A DNA stretch of 51,051 nucleotides, taken from Actinomycetota bacterium. Lineage in GTDB: Bacteria; Actinomycetota; Humimicrobiia; Humimicrobiales; Humimicrobiaceae. A program made the position numbers and the translations under genes. The notes beneath the pieces were generated by a model, which saw only the letters and a program-made list of their open reading frames with translations, was not told the DNA's origin and did not search any database. Where the stretch lies: assembly GCA_023379515.1 (NCBI GenBank), contig JAMCQQ010000212.1, forward strand, positions 1-51,051, in the 5' to 3' direction. How positions within the stretch are numbered: position 1 is the first letter of the stretch; every line of letters begins with the position of its first letter. Positions 16,070 through 25,531 of the stretch are shown here, in pieces.

Positions 16070-16390
16070 ATGGCGGCACCAATAATTTCAAAAGAAAAAA
16101 GACAGGAAAGCCTTGAAAAGGCAAGATTTTTTAGAGCCCAGAGATCAAAAATTAAAAAATCCATTAAAAACGGCAATATAAAAATTACGGAAATTTTTAA
16201 TGAGTTTGAAAAATATGCAGATATTGTTGCAAAAATGAAAATACTTGATATATTGATGTCCTTTCCGCAAACAGGAGAGACAAGAGCAAAAAAGATATTA
16301 AGCACATTATTAATAAACGAGAGAAAAAATTTCGGCGGACTGGGGAAAAAGCAGAAGGAAAATTTAAAAAAATATTTTCAAATTAAGTAA
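16070..16390 (+). CDS. mihF: actinobacterial integration host factor (mIHF)
   Basis: A 106-residue basic nucleoid protein. The order of features matches mIHF: a basic N-terminal helix (KARFFRAQRSKIKK), a middle helix (ADIVAKMKILDILMSFPQTG) and the C-terminal DNA-binding helix-two-turn-helix part (TRAKKILSTLLI, then FGGLGKKQKENLKK). It bends and binds DNA with little sequence preference. Its position directly before gmk is the actinobacterial arrangement and is the best taxonomic marker in the window. The ribosome site is weak. Confidence 0.9.
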   Translation: MAAPIISKEKRQESLEKARFFRAQRSKIKKSIKNGNIKITEIFNEFEKYADIVAKMKILDILMSFPQTGETRAKKILSTLLINERKNFGGLGKKQKENLKKYFQIK

Positions 16391-16458
16391 AACCTTAAAA
16401 GTAAAAATGAATTCCAATAATAATTATTTTTAAAGATGTATGATAACCTGAATTTAAT

Positions 16459-17043
16459 ATGACAAACATGGCAAAAAAACTAAAAGGAACTTTATTTGTT
16501 ATTTCAGGACCTTCGGGTGCAGGGAAAAGCACTCTTATCAGAAAAGCATTGTCCATTCTTGATAACTTTGTAAAATCAGTTTCAGTAACTACAAGACCTC
16601 AAAGAAAAGGGGAAAAGAACGGCAGTCACTATCATTTTGTAAGCAAGGATGAATTTGAGAAAATGATTAAGGACAATCAATTACTTGAATGGGCACAGTA
16701 CTGCGGATATTATTACGGAACTCCAAAAAAATTTGTTGATAATAATCTGCAAAAGGGAATGAATATAATCCTTGAAATAGAAGTCAGCGGAGCATTGCAG
16801 GTAAGAAAAGCTATGCCGCAGTCTTATTTAATTTTTATCAGTGCTCCAGGTGTTTATGAGCTGGAAAAAAGATTAAAAAAAAGAGCCAGGGAATGCGAGA
16901 GTGAAATTTCTGACAGAATGAAAAAGGCAAAAGAGGAAATAAAATATGAGAAATATTATGATTGCATAATTATTAATAATAATTATAATGAGGCTTTAAA
17001 AAATTTACTATATGTATTAACGTCTAAATGTGGAGGTAATTAA
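16459..17043 (+). CDS. gmk: guanylate kinase
   Basis: Phosphorylates GMP to GDP. The 194 residues fit the family. Visible are the P-loop GPSGAGKSTLI, the GMP-binding stretch SVTTRPQRKGEKNGSHYHF, and the lid region RLKKRARECESEI. A start at Met4 (16468) is also possible. It is three bases from rpoZ, so gmk and rpoZ form an operon, as commonly seen. Confidence 0.96.
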   Translation: MTNMAKKLKGTLFVISGPSGAGKSTLIRKALSILDNFVKSVSVTTRPQRKGEKNGSHYHFVSKDEFEKMIKDNQLLEWAQYCGYYYGTPKKFVDNNLQKGMNIILEIEVSGALQVRKAMPQSYLIFISAPGVYELEKRLKKRARECESEISDRMKKAKEEIKYEKYYDCIIINNNYNEALKNLLYVLTSKCGGN

Positions 17044-17046
17044 TAA

Positions 17047-17289
17047 ATGAGTTTACCCAATATTGATGAGCTTCTTGATAAAGTGGACAGCAAGTACACT
17101 TTATGCATTGAAATAGCAAAAAGATCAAGAGAACTTGCTGATTTTTTTCAGGCAAAAAAAAACATGGAAAGAACGAATATAATCGAACCTTTAATTGAAA
17201 CGGATTCAACTGATCCTCTTGAAATTGCCTTTAATGAAATCAAGGAAGATAAAATAAATTATTTAAGAATAAAAGATGGAATCAAATAG
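17047..17289 (+). CDS. rpoZ: RNA polymerase omega subunit
   Basis: An 80-residue small subunit that helps assemble RNA polymerase. The core KVDSKYTLCIEIAKRSRELAD matches the conserved helix region of omega. Its C-terminal end overlaps the start of coaBC by 14 bases. GGAGG stands just upstream. The gene order gmk-rpoZ-coaBC supports the call for so short a protein. Confidence 0.93.
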   Translation: MSLPNIDELLDKVDSKYTLCIEIAKRSRELADFFQAKKNMERTNIIEPLIETDSTDPLEIAFNEIKEDKINYLRIKDGIK

Positions 17290-18502
17290 TTTCAGTAATG
17301 AAATTTTAAGGAACAAAAAGATAATTTTAGGTATAACAGGAAGCATTGCTGCATATAAGTCAGCTTATGTATGCTCAAGGCTGGTAAGAGAAGGCGTTGA
17401 AGTTTTTCCTGTTTTTACTGAAAATGCTGTTAATTTTATTACCCCGGTTACTTTAAGTGCCATCAGCGGTAAAAAAGCAATACTGAATATGTTTGAAAAT
17501 AACGAAAAAATAAGCCATGTAAGCCTTCCTCAAAGTGCTGATGCAATACTCATAGCTCCGGCAAGCGCAAATACCATTTCAAAAATTGCATGCGGAATAT
17601 GCGACAATTTTTTAACAACTGCAGTAGCTGCAGCAAGCTGTCCAGTCCTTATTGCTCCTGCAATGAATGAAAAAATGTGGCTTAATCCTGCAATACAGGA
17701 TAATGTCAGGAAACTGAAAGACTGCGGCACCTTTTTCTTCACCGGACCTTCCACAGGAAATCTTGCATGCGGTGTTGAAGGGATCGGCAGACTTGAAGAT
17801 GAGGATAAAATAATTGAAAGTTTGTCAGATTTGCTGAAGATTAACGATGACCTTAGAGGTAAAAATATTCTTATAACTGCCGGCGGTACAAGAGAAAATA
17901 TAGATTCTGTAAGATATATTTCAAATTATTCAAGCGGAAAGATGGGATATAACCTTGCAATGGAAGCAAAATTCAGGGGTGCAGACAAGGTAATCCTGGT
18001 AAGTGCTTCCCCAAGCATTCCAAAAATATATGGAGGACAAACTTACTTTGTTAACAGCACAAAAGAAATGAAGGAAAAAGTAATGGAGTTCTTTAATGAT
18101 TCTGATGTAATAATCATGGCTGCTGCTGTTTCAGATATAATTCCTGAACAAAGATTTGATTATAAACTGAAAAAAAACAGCGATATGCTTTCAAAGATAA
18201 AATTTATTGAAAATGAAAACATATTAAGGATTCTGTCAGGCATTAAAAAAGATGATCAGTTTCTTTGTGGTTTTGCAGCCGAAAGCGGAGATAATATTGA
18301 ATATGGAATTGAAAAACTTAAGGGAAACAAAATTGACATGATTATACTCAATGATATCTCAAGGAATGATATAGGTTTTGAAAGTGATTATAATGAAGTT
18401 TTTATTATTGACAGGGAAGGAAAAATCAAAAAAATTCAAAAAGCAAAGAAAAGAATTATTGCAAGAGAAATTGTAAATGAAATAGTAAGTAAGTTAAGTT
18501 AA
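17276..18502 (+). CDS. coaBC: bifunctional phosphopantothenoylcysteine decarboxylase/synthetase
   Basis: Makes 4'-phosphopantetheine precursors of coenzyme A. The 408 residues contain the flavin-binding CoaC half (GITGSIAAYKS, PAMNEKMW and the active Cys in TGNLACGVEG) and the CoaB synthetase half (TAGGTRENIDSVRYISNYSS, AAAVSDI, then FAAESG). Overlap with rpoZ indicates coupled translation. All key motifs are intact. Confidence 0.96.
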   Translation: MESNSFSNEILRNKKIILGITGSIAAYKSAYVCSRLVREGVEVFPVFTENAVNFITPVTLSAISGKKAILNMFENNEKISHVSLPQSADAILIAPASANTISKIACGICDNFLTTAVAAASCPVLIAPAMNEKMWLNPAIQDNVRKLKDCGTFFFTGPSTGNLACGVEGIGRLEDEDKIIESLSDLLKINDDLRGKNILITAGGTRENIDSVRYISNYSSGKMGYNLAMEAKFRGADKVILVSASPSIPKIYGGQTYFVNSTKEMKEKVMEFFNDSDVIIMAAAVSDIIPEQRFDYKLKKNSDMLSKIKFIENENILRILSGIKKDDQFLCGFAAESGDNIEYGIEKLKGNKIDMIILNDISRNDIGFESDYNEVFIIDREGKIKKIQKAKKRIIAREIVNEIVSKLS

Positions 18503-18535
18503 AATATTTAAATTTTATTACAATGGAGGAATTTA

Positions 18536-19738
18536 ATGGTAAAGGGCGGAAATCATTTATTTACTTCAGAATCCGTAACTGAAGGGCATCCGGATAAGAT
18601 GTGCGATCAGATTTCTGATGCTATACTGGATTCAATAATCGCGGAAGATAAAAAGGCAAGGGTAGCGGTTGAAACTCTGGTAAAAACGGGGCTTGTGGTT
18701 ATTGCAGGTGAAGTAACAACTAATACTTATGTTGAGATACCTGATATAGTAAGGCAGGTTGTGAGGGAAATAGGATATACCAGAGCTAAATATGGTTTTG
18801 ATGCGGACACCTGCGGGATTATAGTTTCCCTTGGCAAGCAGTCACAAGATATAAGCATGGGTGTTTCAAAAGCAATTGAAGCAAGGGTTGGCAACAGCTT
18901 AAATGATGAATTTGATATTCAGGGTGCAGGAGATCAAGGCATGATGTTTGGTTTTGCTTGTAATGAAACTCCCGAATATATGCCGCTGCCTATAATGCTT
19001 GCTCATAAACTTGCGCATAGACTTGCAGAGGTAAGAAAATCAGGCATGATTCCATATCTTCGTCCTGACGGCAAAACACAGGTTACAATAAAATATGAAA
19101 ACTGGAAGCCTGTAAAAGTTGACAAAATAGTTGTTTCGACGCAGCATAAACCTGAAATCAGTATTGAAAGTCAGATTGCTCCCGATATGAAGGAATTTGT
19201 AATAAAACCCATAATTCCTGAAAAATATTTAAATGATGACTTCAAGGTTTATGTAAATCCTACAGGAGCTTTTACTGTTGGAGGACCAATGGGAGATAGC
19301 GGACTAACGGGAAGAAAAATAATCGTTGATACTTATGGAGGCATGGCAAGACATGGAGGAGGGTGCTTCTCAGGAAAGGATCCTTCAAAGGTTGACAGGT
19401 CTGCCTCATATGCTACAAGGCATGTGGCTAAAAATCTTGTGGCTGCAGGTGCTGCAGATAAAATTGAAGTGCAGATTGCTTATGCAATAGGAGTTGCTCA
19501 CCCTGTATCTGTTATGGTTGAAACTTTTAATACCGAAAAAGTTGACAGAAACAGGATTGAAGAATGTATTACAGAGTTATTTGATCTTCGTCCTGCTGCA
19601 ATAATTAAAAATCTTGACCTGCTGCGGCCTATTTACAGAAAAACTGCATCATACGGTCACTTCGGAAGAAGCGACAAGGACTTCACATGGGAGCGCCTGG
19701 ACAGGGTAAAGGATATAAAGGATTATCTCGGCTTGTAA
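18536..19738 (+). CDS. metK: S-adenosylmethionine synthetase
   Basis: Makes SAM from methionine and ATP. The 400 residues match the usual length. Motifs: [19 protein letters not shown], the hexapeptide [10 protein letters not shown], and the glycine-rich [18 protein letters not shown] good GGAGG site precedes the ATG. It follows coaBC by 33 bases, consistent with the same transcript. Confidence 0.98.
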   Translation: MVKGGNHLFTSESVTEGHPDKMCDQISDAILDSIIAEDKKARVAVETLVKTGLVVIAGEVTTNTYVEIPDIVRQVVREIGYTRAKYGFDADTCGIIVSLGKQSQDISMGVSKAIEARVGNSLNDEFDIQGAGDQGMMFGFACNETPEYMPLPIMLAHKLAHRLAEVRKSGMIPYLRPDGKTQVTIKYENWKPVKVDKIVVSTQHKPEISIESQIAPDMKEFVIKPIIPEKYLNDDFKVYVNPTGAFTVGGPMGDSGLTGRKIIVDTYGGMARHGGGCFSGKDPSKVDRSASYATRHVAKNLVAAGAADKIEVQIAYAIGVAHPVSVMVETFNTEKVDRNRIEECITELFDLRPAAIIKNLDLLRPIYRKTASYGHFGRSDKDFTWERLDRVKDIKDYLGL

Positions 19739-19888
19739 ATATATTATTAATAATTAAAAAATAAAGCATACAAATAAGGAATCTGCAGTCCTGTTATGAA
19801 TGTAAAATAATATTTACTGCAATTAATTGGAAATAAATTTACCGGGAATAATTTTTGAATTTTAACAAATATTTTTTAAATAATTAAA

Positions 19889-22141
19889 ATGACGGCTAAT
19901 TTTGCTGAAGTGTATTTAAATTTGAAAACTTCCAGAATTGACTCGTCATTTGATTATCTTATTCCTGTAAATTTAAAAAAAAATCTTAAAACAGGAAGTC
20001 TTGTCATTGTCCCTTTCGGCAAACGTCTTGAAGTTGGTTTTGTAAATAAAATTAAAGACCTGTCATCTTTTAAGGAAACATCAGGCAAAGAAATAAGAGA
20101 AATAAAGGATATTTTATTTTCAAAGCCTTTCCTTGATAAAAACAGATTAAAACTTGCTTACTGGTTGGCTTTTTATTACATATCTTCGATAGGAAGTGCC
20201 TTAAAACTTTTTATGCCGCCAGGTTATAACTTAAAATTTTTAAAAATTAAACCAAAATTAATTAATGTTTTTAAATTAAATGAAGAAGAAATCCTTAAAC
20301 CAGATAAAGCAGCACTTATAAAAAGTAATTCTCAAAAACAAATACTTAATTATCTTAAATTAAACCCTTTAGCTGAAGCAGAAAAAATTTTAAAAGCTGT
20401 AGATGCAACCCGTTACAGTCTGACAGCACTTGTAAATAAAAATCTTGTTATTAAAGAAAAAATTGAAGTAAGAAGAGACTTTAATTATAACGGCTACAGC
20501 AGAAATAATTTTAAAGATGAAATAAAATTAAACAGCTATCAGAAAAATTGCATAAATAAAATTACCGGCATTATTAAAAAAAACATGCATCATAAATTTC
20601 TTATAGAAGGTGTTACAGGAAGCGGTAAAACTGAAGTTTATATAAGATGTGTAAAGGAAGCCATAAAAAATAAGAAAAGTGCATTGATTTTAACACCGGA
20701 AATCTCACTTACTCCTCAGCTTTATTCAAATTTTAAAAATGTTTTTCCTGTCGGGCTTGCAGTTTATCATTCAGGTATGAACGATAATGAAAGGTACGAA
20801 AAATGGCTTGACATACTTGAAGGGAATGTAAACATTGTAATAGGTACAAGATCAGCTATCTTTACCCCGATTCAAAACCTTGGGATAATCATTGTTGATG
20901 AAGAACATGATCCTTCCTATAAGGAAAATTTCGGATTAAGGTATAATGCCCAAAATACAGTTATGAAACTGGCAGAAATTTTAAAAATCCCTGTAGTATT
21001 TGGAAGCGCTACGCCTTCATTGACATTAAAATATAAATTATCCAATGATGAAAATTCTACTGTTTTAAAAATGCCTGAAAAAATTTTTAAAAATAATGAG
21101 GTTAGCAAGCAAATAGTGGATTTAAGAAAAATAAACAGATCCAGGGAAGATGAGATAATTACAGATGAATTATTTAATAATATCAAAGAAGTTACAGAAA
21201 AAAGGGAAAAGGCAATAATATTTATAAACCGGAGGGGCTACAGTAATTTTATAATCTGCAATGAATGCGGTCATATTCCAAAGTGCAAAAACTGCAATCT
21301 TGCTTATGTCTTTCATATTACTGAAAGGAAACTGAAATGCCATCACTGCGGAAGCGAGGTATCCTTTAACAATATCTGTCAGTCATGTAACAGCAAAAGG
21401 ATAACCTTATATGGGACAGGCATACAAAAAGTTGAAGCAAAGCTTAAACAAAGGTTTCATGATATTCCCGTAATAAGAATGGATTCAGATGTAACATCAG
21501 TAAAAAAATCTCATGAAGAAATATTAAACAAATTCATAAGTCAAAATCCTTCGATACTCATTGGCACGCAAATGATTTCCAAAGGTCTTGATATAAAAGA
21601 TGTTACCCTTGTTGGTGTTATCAATACAGACAGCATGCTTTCACTTCCAGATTACCACATAAATGAAAGGGTTTTTGCACTTTTAACCCAGGTTTCAGGA
21701 AGAACTGGAAGAAGCAACAGAAAATGCAAGGTAATTGTGCAGACATTTAATCCTGAAAGTATAATTATTAAAAGCTTTACTGAAGGAAGCTATGAAGAAT
21801 TCTGCACAAAAGAGCTTGCAAACAGAAGGGAACTTGATTATCCGCCCTTTTCAAGTTTAATAAATATTGTTGTTTCAGGCAAAAATGAAAAAACTGCACA
21901 ATCGGAAACAGTAAGGCTGTATAATATGCTGAAAGATATTAAAGGTAATGATTCTTATCAGATACTTGGACCTTCTCCTGCACCGTTTGCCAAATTAAAT
22001 CAGTTTTACAGATGGCATATCTTAATAAAAACATTTAAAATAAACAGGTTTATCAGCAGGTTTACTAAATTAATAAAGATGTTTAAAATAGAAAAAGAAT
22101 GCAAACTAATAATAGATGTAGATCCGGTATGGATTTTATAA
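19889..22141 (+). CDS. priA: primosomal replication protein N' (PriA helicase)
   Basis: Restarts replication at stalled forks. The 750 residues include the N-terminal 3'-DNA-binding domain, Walker A (GVTGSGKTEVY), the DEEH box (IIVDEEHDPSYK), and a zinc region of eight cysteines beginning CNECGHIPKCKNC, followed by helicase motifs (GTQMISKGLDIKD, TQVSGRTGRSNR). Actinobacterial PriA is often degenerate in its ATPase motifs; here they are complete. The neighbourhood metK-priA-def is typical for the phylum. Confidence 0.95.
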   Translation: MTANFAEVYLNLKTSRIDSSFDYLIPVNLKKNLKTGSLVIVPFGKRLEVGFVNKIKDLSSFKETSGKEIREIKDILFSKPFLDKNRLKLAYWLAFYYISSIGSALKLFMPPGYNLKFLKIKPKLINVFKLNEEEILKPDKAALIKSNSQKQILNYLKLNPLAEAEKILKAVDATRYSLTALVNKNLVIKEKIEVRRDFNYNGYSRNNFKDEIKLNSYQKNCINKITGIIKKNMHHKFLIEGVTGSGKTEVYIRCVKEAIKNKKSALILTPEISLTPQLYSNFKNVFPVGLAVYHSGMNDNERYEKWLDILEGNVNIVIGTRSAIFTPIQNLGIIIVDEEHDPSYKENFGLRYNAQNTVMKLAEILKIPVVFGSATPSLTLKYKLSNDENSTVLKMPEKIFKNNEVSKQIVDLRKINRSREDEIITDELFNNIKEVTEKREKAIIFINRRGYSNFIICNECGHIPKCKNCNLAYVFHITERKLKCHHCGSEVSFNNICQSCNSKRITLYGTGIQKVEAKLKQRFHDIPVIRMDSDVTSVKKSHEEILNKFISQNPSILIGTQMISKGLDIKDVTLVGVINTDSMLSLPDYHINERVFALLTQVSGRTGRSNRKCKVIVQTFNPESIIIKSFTEGSYEEFCTKELANRRELDYPPFSSLINIVVSGKNEKTAQSETVRLYNMLKDIKGNDSYQILGPSPAPFAKLNQFYRWHILIKTFKINRFISRFTKLIKMFKIEKECKLIIDVDPVWIL

Positions 22142-22156
22142 TCAATAAGGAAAATA

Positions 22157-22645
22157 ATGGCTGTAAGATCAATCAGAAAACTTGGTGATCCTGTTTTAAG
22201 AAAAATAAGTGAAAAAGTTGAAAAAATTGACAGTGAAATTCTTGAATTGGTCAGAGACATGAAGGATACTGTAAATTCAGATGATTATACGGCAGTAGGT
22301 CTTGCTGCCGTTCAAGTAGGGGTATTAAAAAGAGTAATAGTTATAAACCTTGAAAAGACAGAAGTATATATAAACCCTGAAATAAAAATAATAGATAATA
22401 ATAAAGTGGAAATGCATGAAGGCTGCTTGAGCCTTTATTCCATGGGATGCATGCTGAAGAGACCTAAAAAAATTCATGTTACCGCTACAAATTTAAAGGG
22501 AAAACAAGTATCTTTTGATGCTGAAAACACACTTGCAAGAATATTTTTGCATGAAGTAGATCATCTTAATGGCAAATTATTCATCGACTATCTTGACAGT
22601 GAAGCAAAAAGAGAACTGATGCTGAAAATATCCGAGAAATCCTAA
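22157..22645 (+). CDS. def: peptide deformylase
   Basis: Removes the formyl group from new proteins. The 162 residues have all three metal motifs: GLAAVQVG, EGCLS, and HEVDH in FLHEVDHLNGKLF. It begins 15 bases after priA. The formyltransferase gene fmt, usually next, lies 11 kb away on the opposite strand, beyond the accessory block. Confidence 0.96.
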   Translation: MAVRSIRKLGDPVLRKISEKVEKIDSEILELVRDMKDTVNSDDYTAVGLAAVQVGVLKRVIVINLEKTEVYINPEIKIIDNNKVEMHEGCLSLYSMGCMLKRPKKIHVTATNLKGKQVSFDAENTLARIFLHEVDHLNGKLFIDYLDSEAKRELMLKISEKS

Positions 22646-22967
22646 CTTCAGCCAAAATGCCCAGATTTCACTTTAAGTCTAAAGATGATGTATATCAGAT
22701 CGTGAAAATAAACAAATGTCAGGATTAAGCTCATAAACAACATCGATAATCTGTTAACTCTTCTCTTTAAAAATCCTAAGAAGCTAAAAGTGAAGTCAAA
22801 TATATAATAATATAAAATGCGGATTGGCATTGTTGGTCTGACGTACAATTTTCCTAACCACGCTTGATAATTTTTTAAATAAATTAATGCACTCCTGTTG
22901 ACATTTATTAATAATTTATCTATATTAATAAACATAGTTAATAAACATAATTAAATAAAAGAGAATT
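22646..22967. other. intergenic region at the edge of the accessory block
   Basis: No gene is supported here. A minus-strand open frame of 95 codons covers most of it but has no recognisable domain and a composition of random AT-rich sequence. The right end holds a strong promoter and direct repeats, listed separately. No insertion repeat was found at the left end. Confidence 0.5.
22898..22949 (+). promoter_or_regulatory. strong promoter with tandem operator-like repeats
   Basis: TTGACA (22898-22903), an exact 17-base spacer and TATATT (22921-22926) make a near-consensus promoter. The 12-base unit TTAATAAACATA occurs twice, at 22925-22936 and 22938-22949, overlapping the -10 and start region. 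It heads the sugar block, so the repeats may be a binding site for the ROK repressor encoded at 30560 (inference). Confidence 0.65.
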
Positions 22968-23957
22968 ATGGAAACAAAATCAGATATTAAATTTTCCACT
23001 GTTCTTGCTACTTTCGGGAATCAAGCTGATAGATTTTGTCAATCAGGTTATAAATCATCAAAGTCTCTTGAAGAAATGTTTATTTTGGCAAAAAAAGTAA
23101 AAGATCTTAGCGGACTTGAACTGGTAGGAACCTGGAATATTAATGAAGAAAATGTTGATCTAATTACAAAGTATAAACATGAATATAATTTTGAAATTAC
23201 TTGCATTGTAATTGATTTATTTACTCAAGCTAAATGGCAAAAAGGAAGTTTTGCCAATAAAGACAATAATATTAGAAAACAAGCAATAGAAGAAGTAAAA
23301 AAATATATGGATATTGCTAAAATACTTGACTGTCCCTTAATAGATGTTTGGCTTGGTCAGGACGGCTATGATTACAGCTTTCAAACAGATTATATAAAAT
23401 CTTGGAATATGATAATTGAAGGTCTCGGTGAATGTGCAGGTTATAGAGATGATATTAAGGTTGGGTTAGAATATAAAATAAAAGAACCTAGGACTCATTG
23501 TTTTATTAGTACAATCGGGAAAACTCTTCTTTTAATAGAAAAAGTTAATAAGAAAAATTTAGGAGTTCTAGCAGATGTCGGACATGCTCTTTATAGTTAT
23601 GAAAATATGGCGGAAACAGTGAGTTTATGCAAATTATTTGGTAATAAATTATTTCACCTTCATTTAAATGATAACTATAGACTTTGGGATGACGATATGA
23701 TGGTTGGAAGTGTACATATTGTTGAATACCTTGAATTAATGTATTGGCTTAAAGCTATCAATTATAATGGATGGTATTCCATAGATATTTATCCTTTTAG
23801 GGAAGATGCAATAGGTGCAGTAAATGAGACTATTAAATGGTTAAAAGAAATGCAAAATGCTGTATCCACAGTAGATAAAAAAGAAATCGAAGAAGTAATA
23901 AATTCAGAGGATTCAATAAAATCATCTGCCTTAGTTAGAAAGATGCTTTTTAAATAA
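22968..23957 (+). CDS. sugar phosphate isomerase/epimerase (TIM-barrel)
   Basis: A 329-residue protein of the xylose-isomerase-like TIM-barrel family. The metal-ligand strands appear as VGLEYKIKEPRTH, LGVLADVGHALYSYEN and KLFHLHLNDNYRLWDDD, then WYSIDIYPFRED. It interconverts an aldose and a ketose or epimers in related enzymes; some relatives act on L-rhamnose. It stands first in the sugar block behind a strong promoter. The substrate cannot be told from sequence. Confidence 0.85.
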   Translation: METKSDIKFSTVLATFGNQADRFCQSGYKSSKSLEEMFILAKKVKDLSGLELVGTWNINEENVDLITKYKHEYNFEITCIVIDLFTQAKWQKGSFANKDNNIRKQAIEEVKKYMDIAKILDCPLIDVWLGQDGYDYSFQTDYIKSWNMIIEGLGECAGYRDDIKVGLEYKIKEPRTHCFISTIGKTLLLIEKVNKKNLGVLADVGHALYSYENMAETVSLCKLFGNKLFHLHLNDNYRLWDDDMMVGSVHIVEYLELMYWLKAINYNGWYSIDIYPFREDAIGAVNETIKWLKEMQNAVSTVDKKEIEEVINSEDSIKSSALVRKMLFK

Positions 23958-24127
23958 TAATTTTAAGACATTTCATATAATTTTTTTAAATAAAAAGATA
24001 AAAAAATAATTAAATTGTCAAAGAACATTATTATTACATTATTGTTATATTAATACGATAGGAGGTGTGATAAAAGTTTTTTTAAATACTTTAATCAATT
24101 AAAATGAATTAAAAAGGAGTTAAAAGA

Positions 24128-25174
24128 ATGAAAAACGCAAGAATTATATTTGTAGTATGCATCGCCGCAGTATTAATCATGACTTTAGCTATAGGCTGCA
24201 AGACCACAACAACTACTGAAACAACTGCGGCAGAAACCACAAAGGCGGCTGAAACAACGACCACAGCAGCAGCGACTACAACTGTAGCAGGTAAACCTAT
24301 GGAGGGATGGACTGTAGGTTATCTACCGGGTGCTCTTATTGATGTGCTTAGAAAAACTTGGTCTGATGTAATGATTAAGACAATAGAAGATGCAGGTGGA
24401 AAAGTAATTACTATAGATTCCCAAAATGACGCAACAAAACAAGTATCAGACGGAGAGGATATTTTACAACAAGATATCAAGTTGCTAATTGTGAACCCTA
24501 ATGATGCTGATGCTATGGTTCCGATAATAAAGAAAGCTAATGAAAAAGGTATTCCAGTAATTTGTATTGATAGGGCTGCAAGTGGCGGTACAATTGTTAC
24601 TACTGTTGAATTTGATAATTATAAAGCGGGATTTGAAGCAGGAAAGTTTATTGCTGAAACGAATAATAAAAAAGGAAAAGTAATGCAAATACAGGGGACT
24701 AGTGGAGCATCGGTTGTTTATGAAAGAGGTCAGAGTTTTAGAGATGCAATTAAACAATATCCTGAGATGAAAATTGTAGGTGAACCATTTTCAAAAGGTT
24801 GGACAGGTGAAGATGGTTTAGCATTTACAGAAGATATTTTAAGAGCAAATCCTGATCTAATAGGTATTTGGGCTCATGCTGATGCAATGGCAGTTGGTGC
24901 TTACCAAGCTGTTCTTGCAGCAGGTAAATTAGACCAAGTAACAATTGTTGGAATGGGTTTCTATGGTGGAATGCCAGAGTTAATTAAAGAAGGTAAGAGT
25001 AAGAAATTATATACTTGGGCATTACTACCAGATGAAGTAGGTAAAGCGGCTGGAGAAGTTGCAATTTTAATTGCAATGGGTAAAACTGCGGAGATAAAAG
25101 CAATAACAGGAACACCAATTATTTGGATAACACCAGAAAATGTTGACAAAAATTGGGAACTAAGATTACAGTAA
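24128..25174 (+). CDS. sugar ABC transporter substrate-binding lipoprotein
   Basis: A 348-residue exported protein with signal peptide and lipobox LAIGC (lipidated Cys at 24), a Thr-rich linker of about 30 residues, then the ribose-binding-type fold: WTVGYLPGALIDVL, ILQQDIKLLIVNPNDADAM, GIPVICIDRAASGG, GKVMQIQGTSGAS, and LIGIWAHADAMAVGAYQA. AAAAAGGAG precedes it. Its permease and ATPase follow after a 357-base gap with a hairpin and an intron remnant. Confidence 0.93.
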   Translation: MKNARIIFVVCIAAVLIMTLAIGCKTTTTTETTAAETTKAAETTTTAAATTTVAGKPMEGWTVGYLPGALIDVLRKTWSDVMIKTIEDAGGKVITIDSQNDATKQVSDGEDILQQDIKLLIVNPNDADAMVPIIKKANEKGIPVICIDRAASGGTIVTTVEFDNYKAGFEAGKFIAETNNKKGKVMQIQGTSGASVVYERGQSFRDAIKQYPEMKIVGEPFSKGWTGEDGLAFTEDILRANPDLIGIWAHADAMAVGAYQAVLAAGKLDQVTIVGMGFYGGMPELIKEGKSKKLYTWALLPDEVGKAAGEVAILIAMGKTAEIKAITGTPIIWITPENVDKNWELRLQ

Positions 25175-25189
25175 TATAAAAGGAGTTAT

Positions 25190-25231
25190 AAATGGGGACA
25201 TATAGTGTATTTTTTCTATATATCCCCATTT
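25190..25231 (+). terminator. hairpin after the binding-protein gene
   Basis: AAATGGGGA and its partner TCCCCATTT, extended by ATATAG/CTATAT with one mismatch, form a 16-position stem around a 10-base loop containing a T tract. Placed 16 bases after the binding-protein stop, it probably ends or protects that mRNA, giving more binding protein than permease. This is typical for such operons. Confidence 0.65.
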
Positions 25232-25237
25232 ATTTAT

Positions 25238-25425
25238 GTGAGTCCGGCATGGGGCAGTTTGATGGTGAAAGTACGTTATGTGGATTGATAAACAATTCAT
25301 TAACCAAAGGCACAAGGGTGTCAACTGGGAAGTGGGATCCGGAAGTAGAGTAAAACCCTGATAGAGGAACATGAACCACTTACGAAGCTAATGCAATGGA
25401 AAAGCTGAAGATATAAGGAAGGGCC
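25238..25425 (+). mobile_element. probable group II intron fragment (5' domain I)
   Basis: The stretch opens with GTGAGTCCGGCATGGGG and contains GATGGTGAAAGTAC, AACCAAAGGCACAAGGGTGT and GAGGAACATGAACCAC, with base composition above its surroundings. From memory these blocks match the 5' part of bacterial group II introns. No reverse transcriptase frame and no domain V/VI hairpin follow, so it is a dead fragment. A covariance search would decide. Confidence 0.5.
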
Positions 25426-25431
25426 ATTTTG

Positions 25432-25461
25432 GGATGGAAAATTTTTTTAATTTTCTCATCC
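25432..25461 (+). terminator. hairpin before the permease gene
   Basis: GGATG GAAAATT and AATTTTC TCATCC form a stem of about 12 pairs with one bulged base and a T loop. It lies between the intron remnant and the permease gene, 70 bases before its start. It may be a terminator or part of the old intron. Confidence 0.4.
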
Positions 25462-25531
25462 TACGAGATTAAAAATATGATAAAAAATATAAAAGTTTTT
25501 ATATTCATAAAGATATATTCAAAGGACATAA

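Noticed and set aside
22648..22935. Minus-strand open frame of 95 codons after def
   Set aside because: No domain, no ribosome site, and a residue make-up expected from random AT-rich sequence.
24060..24095. Strong ribosome site AGGAGGTGTGAT with a tiny open frame before the sugar-binding protein
   Set aside because: The GTG start would overlap the ribosome site and only about 11 codons follow; not enough to call a leader peptide.
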